The notes beneath the pieces were generated by a model that made no database searches, was not told the origin of the DNA, and was given only the letters and a program-made list of their open reading frames with translations. 64,000 bases of DNA from Sphagnum magellanicum. Taxonomy: Eukaryota; Streptophyta; Sphagnopsida; Sphagnales; Sphagnaceae. Position numbers and translations under genes: made by a program. Below are positions 56,301 to 64,000 of the stretch, piece after piece. Position 1 is the first letter of the stretch; every line of letters starts with the position of its first letter. The stretch lies in contig CM038922.1 of NCBI GenBank assembly GCA_021904315.1, positions 7,663,347-7,727,346 on the forward strand. Reading direction: 5' to 3'.

Positions 56301-59300
56301 TAAGGCCTTTCCAGCAGCAGATAGGGCTATGCCCTTTACCAAAAGGTGTCAAAGTTCACACATGAAATCAGGCTGGCATTCTTGTATTGGCACAAAGCAG
56401 GCCTATGTTAGAAATACCCCACCTCCCATAAACTGCCAACAACCACCATGCTGGAACAGACTTACTGAGTTTTGATCAAATTTTCCCAGACCCCCCGAGC
56501 AGCTGCCACATCCTTCAGAACATGGGCTTCAAGATGAGTCCAGTACAAAGGAAGCCGGAGACTTTGGTCAAAGAAATCTGGAAAGTACTTTGCCACGAAC
56601 TGAGCAGCACGCTGGAGAACAACACAAATAGAAAGCTGTATAAGCAGACCCTGAAATAAAAACTCTAGAAGAAAGGACCCACATGATGCAAATAGTTCTA
56701 AATTGTACCTGGCACACTCAAACAATAAGGGGTTGGAACAAATGCTGCAAAGAGGATCTCACATCCTCTGTCTCCTTTTCTTTCGGATATGAATGAAGGG
56801 AAGACCTATGCAAAAATATTTTTTGATGTTTACAAAGTACGACACTCTCACATGAAAAAACAACGGACTATGTTTGCAAGAGTAGAAGATATACTCACAT
56901 CAAATGTTTCATGCAGAACTGCAAAGTCTAGTTTATTGTCAGCATCTAAACCTGCTGCCATGATTCGCCTTCGAAGTCCATGAGCTCTTGTAAGAAACAC
57001 TTCCTCATACTGTAATTACAACACAGGAGATGTCACTTAATCCTCTCTAGCCTTGATCCAATACACAATCATCTGTGTCCAGAGAAGCTTTTAATTTTGT
57101 AAAAGCTGAAAAAGCATGAGTATGGTAAAATACTGACCTCATTTGGAGTCTGGAAACCACTTAACAGTGCTTGCTCAAAAACCTGCAACAATGCCCCACC
57201 AGCTCAAAACCCAAAGAAGGCACAGTTATAGTGCAAATCTACAAAATGCATTATCCTGTGAGCCATACAGAGAGCACCAAAGAGGTGGTGATTTTACTTA
57301 CTGCAGCAAGTTCAGTTTCTGGAGCAGAACCACGCTCTAAAGCCAGCATGTACTTTGTCCATAAGGTAGCAACCCAAGGACAGTTTCGCACTGCCCTTGC
57401 ATACACCTTCCATATGACTGATGCCACCTGAACATATCAACATCACAAAATTTCACTGGATTCAAGAACATGACAATAAATTCAAGTACATGTTTCCAGA
57501 TTTGTGCCCTCACGATCAACAAGATTTGATGCCATATGCGCCACATGCAAAGGGCCACGCCAGATAATAGTAAGATTGGTGGCAATCTAATTTGAGGATG
57601 TTGCACATGAAGAGCAAGCTACCTTTAGATTGACATCTAGGTACTCAGTATATTTGAGCCATATGTCCTGGGTGACAGGAAACTCTGAAACCGCACGCTC
57701 ATAGAGTATTTGGACACGAGCTGGCTCCCCAGTTGCCTCCTCCAAAGCTATGTATCCCTGTGTCGAATTGAGAAGAACTCTTAGCCTTCTGTGCAGCAAC
57801 AAACACTGAGATGGGTGTTCATTCCATTATCCAGCCAAGCTAAATCTAATCACAGAGGTAAAAGTAAAAAGGCTATCATAAAGGTCAAGAAGCACTTCTG
57901 GTAACAGTACTGATAATTTATTATTGTGAGATTAACAAACCAGATAGTGCTGAAGCAGATCACCCTGCGCAGATGTCTCACGAGCTATCTGAGCCTCATA
58001 AGGTTCACGTGCCCTGCACATCTGCACAGCTTTCTTGTAGGCCAATGCAACACCATTGGGGAGGCCTATCAAGTCATCACTGTCATCTCCCACCTGAACA
58101 CCTTGCTGTTGCTCCCAGTCCTTGTACTCTTCAAGAAGCAGATCATGATTGGCTAAGGGTACAGTCAACTGACGACGAAATAAACTTCTCACAATTTCAA
58201 CCTGCTTAGATTTTGCCTGCCAATTCAGCCAGGGAGGATGATCAGACTTTTAAGCTGATCTGTGAAGCAGGAGAGCAGGGTCAAAGCTTATGCATGATAT
58301 GGCATGCATACAAGAGAATAAATGCATACCTCTTGACTTGCTTCCACCATGCTGATCAACAAGGCTTGTTCAAATTCTCGATAAGCCTCCCAAACTTTCC
58401 CTCCTTCTGTGAAATGCAGGCCTGCAGCTGCCAGTGCACGCTCGCAAAGTGCCCTCATTTTCGTGATTCCAGGAGGAGTGCATTGAGCAACAGACAAGTC
58501 GTTCTCCTCAACAAATTCAAGATAGTCAACCCAGAGAGATGCAGACTACACAGCAGAAACCCAAAATACAAAACACAGGTAGCTGCTTAGAGAACAGTTC
58601 ACAACCTCAACATCAACCTTTCAATTGAAGGCCTATCAAGGCTGACCTTCAGTTATCTACATCTTGAAGTCACCAAAACCAAAAGAGGGGTATACAGAAA
58701 GAGCGTGAAATCTTACCAGATACTCTCCTACACCCCGCTCATACAACACCTCCACAGACAAGAAATCTTCAGCACTGCCACGTGAAGGAATGGAGTCACA
58801 GTGTAACAGAAGAAGGCCAAGCAAAAACATACAAAGATAGGTAAACATCAAGATGAGTGTGCTTCAAGCTTAGAAGATAAAATTTTGTTAAAAAATGTGC
58901 CATACAATTGTGGCATATTTTTTTTACCAAGAGGCTAAACGAGCTTCATCTTGACACCATTCACGCCACATGCTAGAGGTCAGAGGAAACACTGCATTCA
59001 TTGCCTCCCTGGCTGTCCTAATCTTCTCCAGCAATCCTGCCTTCCGAAGCACTGTCACATACTGCAACAAGATGTGAACCCATGAGATAAGAGTGACTGG
59101 AATTCCTGATAGACTCGTGCCCTCAGCAGATGCACAAAGAATACCAGGGCATAAAACAGGCAGAGATCATTGTAAGCTTGAATCAAATGTGTCAAATTTA
59201 CAGAGACTAAGAGCCCACTTCTTCTTCTAAAACCCTAGCCACAAAGCAGACTCAATGTCCACATAAAATACTCACTCAAAGAGTGATGACCCTTCCCGAA

Positions 59301-60047
59301 AATTCCACAGCCAACACCTCCTTGCATGTTGATCTCGTGGAAATAGAAATGTCTACAGGTCTGTTCTGTGCATAAACAGCACTATGGCAAAGATAGTACT
59401 GAGGCGGAATTTTTACATAGTCCCAAACCCTAATTCTAACCCTAATCTTCACTCGAAAAGTTCAATCAACACCCTGAATTGAAGGCTTTATTTTTCTCTT
59501 CAAGGCTTTGAATATGTGCGCCACTGGCAATGGCGGGCGCAGTTGTTCTGCTTTCATCTTAAGGTATGTTAGGCTGTGAGAAAAGAAAGACTGGACCCCA
59601 TCTTTAACCTTGGCTGAGACATGCTTTCTTGTTTGTCCTCTTGGCTTCTTCCATGCATTCAAACCGCATGTGAGATTGTTGACTAAAGGCACCCGACCAA
59701 GAGAAGGCTTTTACACAGAAGGTGCTGGCGGGGCATAGAGCATATGCAGTCATCCCAACGACAAGGAAAACAACATATGAGGGGTAGGTAGCGAGCGAGA
59801 AAGAGAATTGATCAAGGGGGGCGAAGAAAAAAACCACCTGGAAATGAGCCTCATAGCTATTGGGATTGCCAGCCACTGCAGCCTCCAACTGCTCCAGTTG
59901 CGCACTAACTTTCTCACCATCATCTTCATCTTCTGACCCGGAATCAGAAGCCTCGGAGCTGGGACCATCATCATCATCATCATCATCATCATTCTCTCTG
60001 TGTTGGCCCCCAGCAGCAGCGAAATCTTTCTCGTCGTCTGAAGACAT
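53361..60047 (-). CDS. SART3/EMB140-type U4/U6 snRNP recycling factor, 18 exons
   Basis: Nuclear splicing-recycling factor related to human SART3 and yeast Prp24, which helps re-form U4/U6 snRNP. Minus-strand exons: 60047-59838, 59061-58928, 58774-58717, 58545-58330, 58216-57941, 57757-57623, 57427-57302, 57182-57138, 57009-56899, 56611-56466, 55938-55815, 55739-55695, 55426-55352, 55213-54767, 54611-54519, 54358-54184, 53958-53893, 53572-53361. All are in phase, 897 aa. Order: acidic N-terminus (DENDDDD-type run, residues 18-45); HAT repeats (e.g. SLWVDYLEFVEEND, LYWTHLEAHVLKDVAAARGV, KWLQFEEEYGTLEDYDRA); basic NLS-like KSRKRG; one RRM (RNP2 TAFLSNLSF, RNP1 GLAYVEFED); an RGG-rich stretch; C-terminal SNSEFRNMFLEKK, the LSm-contacting type of tail. 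Only one RRM is seen, whereas human SART3 has two. Exon 11's acceptor is the least certain. Confidence 0.93.
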
Positions 60048-60345
60048 GGTGGGTACGTTGCAGAGGAGGTATGCCTGCTGGCGTGCAAGCTCGCTCGCTT
60101 CGCTTTGTGGCGAGAAAGAAAGAGAATAGGAAAACGTACGAGAGGGGGGTACTGTGCCAGAATACCAAACGAATGGAAAGAAGTTAGGGTTAGGGTTTCC
60201 ACTTTGTTCGCTAGGGTTTGCAAGCGCTGCTGATCAGGCAGATAGGAATAAACCAGTGGTGTTTGGATCTTGATTTCAAGAGGAATCTTCGGTTTCAGTC
60301 TTAACTCTTTGTTTTTTTTGGGGGGATGGAACCTCCGGTTCAATC
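60048..60345 (-). promoter_or_regulatory. Promoter/leader of the SART3-like gene with telo-boxes
   Basis: 'gttagggttagggtttcc' at 60183-60200 gives, in gene sense, overlapping AAACCCTAACCCTAAC telo-box sequence about 135-155 nt before the ATG. Composition is gene-like up to about 60.3 kb and then turns AT-rich. Promoter function is inferred from position and the known role of telo-boxes. Confidence 0.45.
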
Positions 60346-63300
60346 TTGAGATGAGTTTTTTGGCTTTTAAAAACCTTTGGTTTCGATCATTTTCACAAAG
60401 AATTTAGAGCTGATTAGATTTAAGAAAAGGTCCAGTTCATCTCCATTACACATAATTAAACTTTTTTAAAAAAAACGTAATTAGTTCGTTCGACTAATAC
60501 ACACACTCCAATATAAAAGTTATGTAATATTAATTATGTAAAATTAATCAAGTGTAATAATTTGTCTAAAATGTAAAGTTAGGCTCTTTTTTTTTTCAAT
60601 ATAATTATATTTATGTACTTAAAAAAGTTGAACCCTATAAAATGAGGTAGCACTTTGAATTCAAGTTCTAATTCAATTTAGAAAATATGTTGGTTCTTTA
60701 GTTAAGTTTCAATGGTGATTCTAAGGAAATTTGAAACCTTTAGCCTGAAGCTCCTAAAACCTAACTTAAACATGATAAAATTAAGGTTGATTACATAAAA
60801 CATAATAAATGGCCAGAGGGTGGGTGGGCTTATTCTTGTTCATCGACTTATATTTGTGTCCTAGTAGAGGGACTCATATTGGGTATCTAGGAGTAAATTC
60901 ATTGTTGCAAATTACACTCAACATAAAATTAATATATTAACGTATTAACTATTAAAAACATGCACATATGTGAACAATGATGAATAAAACTAAAAAAAAT
61001 ATTGAATATAAATAATGAGGAGCATCATTTCAATTTTTGACGGCCAGCAATACTCAGTCATTTGTGAATATTGTTTTAGCAAGCAATGAAAATAAATGTC
61101 ACATTAATTTGTTCAATAAAACAGATGTTTTCATATTTTGAAATAGATTGAGACGTTTTATTGTGGTGTTTAGAAGAAACTTCATATGGTATCCAAAAAA
61201 AACTTATGTGTGAATGTTAAGCTGGCCATTTCAAATTTTGTATTTTTGCTTGAAAAAACTATTTGATTTTTGCATGAATGTAAAGCTAAAGTTTTTTGTC
61301 TTTTTGTCTATTGGTTTTAGCAATAGTTGTCGTTTAGGTTAGGCGTGCGTGGTCATGGAGGGACCTGAATGGAACATTCTGCTGTTTGTTGGCGAAGATG
61401 CTCAACCATCCTCATCAACACCCAATAGTCAATTTAGAAAGTTCATACTCTACCCATGATGGGTCAAAATTTTCACTCCGTCAACAACAATGGGCACAAT
61501 CTGATGAAGATCTTTTTGATGGAGAGGTGAGAAGAAGAATACAATCTTTTGTATCGAATATTGAGAATCATGGGATGATTCATACTCAATAGAGTATTCC
61601 AGGAATTCAAAGTCCTCACTTTCAGCAAACAAGGCGTCATTCGAATCTTCAAGATATTACCAATATTGAAATCCCCCATGTAGATCATACATCTGAATCT
61701 GGCAGGTTGTAGGAAAAGAACATGTAGTTGGATTGGTGCAGATTTACAGTAGGCTTTGGAGGCATGCGATGATGGTGTGCTTGTGACTGTTGCAAGTAGG
61801 CGATGGAACATTGCTCCGACATCTTTGCATGACCACTTGTTTGGGAAGACAAAGGGACGAAAGAAGGGACCACCTACGAATCTGCCCATAATAACTTGAA
61901 CCATAATTTTGAGTTTCAATCTAAAAACAATGTGCATGACTTGCTTCATCCTTCACAACTTGATTTTGATTACACACATGATTTGTCATGAAAAAATCCC
62001 GTTGATGAATGTCAAATAAATAATGGGATTGCCATAGAAAATGAGATTGAAAACAATGAGGACCCTAAATTACATACGGTAGAAAAAAGGGATCTGGGTT
62101 TATTGAAAGAGGTGTTCATAGAGATTATTAGATTGATTGAAAAGGTTTTGGCTCCAAAAATTGCTACTAATATTTATGGAAGTTGTGAAAACAAGCATGG
62201 TGGCCAATTAGGGTGACCCAAAACAAGCAAATAAAGAGCTAGAAACATGTAACCTTTACTAGTTCAACTTATGGGGTCAACATTTTGAAACATTTTCATT
62301 AGCACCATCTAAGTTTCAAGGTCTTGAACCAAGAGTGAAAAATGCATATGAAAAGGTTCTATGGGTCATTTTCAACCTTTTTTTTGGAACACTAAAGCAC
62401 ATTATGTAAAATTGTTATTAAGACAAATAAGTATGCCTCAAAAATTATCTTAGGAATATCAAAAACGAGAGGGGAGGAAATATGGAAGCCTTTTGTAATG
62501 AATAAATTGAGTGTTATTTGAATTTGTGTTTGTTGATGGGAATAATTAAATTCCTTAAGCATATGAATCAAGGGGTGAAGACATTGTAATTTCATTTCAT
62601 CCATCATGGCTTATGATAGGTTCTTGGAGCTCAATATGTGTTCGCATATTACAAACCCAAGTTTTTGTGTGAGTGACTAGTCCCACCAAATTATGACAAA
62701 ATTGGGAAAGTCAGATGGCTAATGGAAAAAATGAAGAAAAAACATAAAGCACTATACAATTTGGGAAAATTTGTAAATGAAATGATGTGTCACTACAAGG
62801 GCAAATATTGCACAATAGAACAATATTTTCCCAATATGCCAATATATTGGTTCTTGCAACTTTGTGTCAACCAATAAAACAAGGAGGCCAAGGAAATACC
62901 TAGCTTTTATGGTTTGGTTTGTTTGATTGTGGATCTATGCTATGGGTTCAAAATCTCTTACCATAGTTGGGTAAGAGTTTTAAAAAGTGCACTAAAGTAA
63001 GGACAAGGTACAAATAGTTGGCATTGTTCACATTAGAATTTTAGCCCAAGCCCCCCTAATGCAATATATGTGGTTTTTATTCATTCAACATCATTTTTCA
63101 ATTTGTTGAATAATAAGAGGCCAATTGCTTAACATGATTTTTTTCCCTCAACCACCAAATTATATGGACATTCATTTGTTTGAAGTATTGGATATGATTC
63201 ATTCTAGTCTTATGCATTAAAATTTAAGCATGAAATAACTAAGATATAAACCTTTTTTGTGAGGCTTGATTGCAAGGGATAAATGTTTCATCAATTTTTT

Positions 63301-63590
63301 TCCATGCCTTCAAAACTTTGCCATAGCTTTAAGCAAGACTTGCCCCACTTTAGATTGGTGTATTCCAAATGTCTAATATTGCTCATATGTTTATCAAATG
63401 GTATGAAAAGTTCATAATTTGTTCTTTACATTATGGTTTTCAAATCCAATGATGCTTTTACCCTATATTGCAATATGTGTTTAGATCCATGAAGAAATCT
63501 ATTTGAAACTTTTTTGGTAGTGAAAATCATGTTCCAAAAACTTAACATTGTAAGGGTTAAATTGATTTAATAATCAATAAATGTGTTATT
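60346..63590. other. AT-rich intergenic sequence, probably decayed repeat, no gene supported
   Basis: Open frames at 61386-61592 (+) and 61949-61473 (-) have no recognisable domain. Between about 62.1 and 63.1 kb the plus strand reads as many short open pieces separated by stops, as in an old transposon, but no diagnostic motif was found. Confidence 0.4.
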
Positions 63591-63599
63591 GAAATTTCT

Positions 63600-64000
63600 T
63601 TCAAATTGTGTGTATGTGGGCCATTGGAAATGATTTCAATGATTTTCATTTGTTGAAATGTAAACCAATGTGTGTTTCATGTGATAATGTTTTATCTTGA
63701 TAAAATGCACAATCAAGTTTCATCCAACATTTTTTTGTTGTTGATGAAAGTGTCAACAAATGTGTGTTTTGGGAGATCAATATTGATTTCAATCATATGT
63801 GAAAATCAAATTTGATTTCATAATCTTCATTTGTTAACAAAATATCAACCAATATGTAGTTTAAGCAATTGAATTTCAATTTCAATCATGTATGGGCAAT
63901 CAAATGTGGTTTGAAAATTTTCAATTGTTAATTAAAATGAATCAATGTGTGCTTTGTGTTCAAATTTGATCTTAATCGTTCATGGGCAATGAGATTTTAT
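63600..64000 (+). repeat. Satellite-like tandem repeat, about 93-bp unit
   Basis: The landmark 'aaccaatgtgtgtttcatgt' and its variants recur at about 63664, 63755, 63848 and 63941 (spacing 91, 93, 93). Each is preceded by 'tttcatttgttNaNaaaatN' and followed by 'atttcaatcatgtatgggca'-type sequence. At least four diverged units run off the window end. Confidence 0.75.

Noticed and set aside
59462..59837. Extension of SART3-like exon 1 into following open sequence
   Set aside because: The donor after EAHFQ (gtggtt at 59837) joins in phase to the HAT-encoding exon at 59061; the extension is Phe-rich and unlike the family.
1..64000. CRISPR arrays, bacterial operons, tRNA or rRNA genes
   Set aside because: None seen. 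The tandem arrays present have no spacer pattern, genes have spliceosomal introns, and no cloverleaf or rRNA motif was noticed, though a tRNA scan could not be run.

Overview
The window looks like nuclear DNA of a land plant. Genes are sparse and split by many short GT-AG introns, and the spaces between them hold decayed retroelements, solo LTRs, microsatellites and AT-rich sequence. The pentatricopeptide-repeat remnant is of the repetitive PLS/DYW type that is abundant in ferns and other seed-free plants, so a fern or lycophyte is my best guess. That is inference; no species-specific marker was seen.

Five genes could be rebuilt exon by exon with consistent reading phase, and a sixth only in part. 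They are: an ABC1-family plastid kinase (ABC1K7/8 type, + strand, 17 exons, 7900-14388); nuclear-encoded organellar ribosomal protein bL36 (+, 2 exons, 21720-22550); a UPF0548/DUF1990 protein (-, 4 exons, 25494-23912); a GT31/DUF604 beta-1,3-glycosyltransferase-like Golgi protein (+, 4 exons, 32588-34941); an OSB-like protein with a PDF motif that reads in frame into a decayed PPR-DYW sequence (+, 36748-40325, partly unresolved); and a SART3/EMB140-type U4/U6 snRNP recycling factor (-, 18 exons, 60047-53361). They are independent eukaryotic genes, not an operon. Four of them plausibly serve organelles (ABC1K, bL36, the PDF-motif protein and the PPR relic).

Repeat layout: 1.36-2.23 kb, PIF1/Helitron-like helicase relic; 3.6-5.6 kb, split LTR-like element; 5.9-6.5 kb, about 136-bp tandem repeat in front of the ABC1 kinase, with a related repeat in front of bL36 (21.0-21.5 kb); 15.4-16.4 and 26.5-27.5 kb, two copies of one non-LTR-type relic; 16.6-18.2 kb, Ty1/copia relic; 25.8, 29.5 and 41.9 kb, a dispersed element with GGGAACACATTGGGAAC iterons; 42.9 kb, retroviral-type protease relic; 44.1-45.9 kb, a solo LTR nested in an older copy of its own family with a 5-bp target duplication; 46.2-50.9 kb, Ty3/gypsy relic with integrase and extra coiled-coil coding downstream; 63.6-64.0 kb, about 93-bp satellite running off the end.

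The most interesting observations are the tandem array of duplicated exon-end/5' splice-site units inside an ABC1 kinase intron (next to a perfect 17-bp hairpin), the PDF-motif to PPR-DYW in-frame junction, and the shared repeat upstream of two organelle-related genes. No previously undescribed multi-gene system was convincingly visible.
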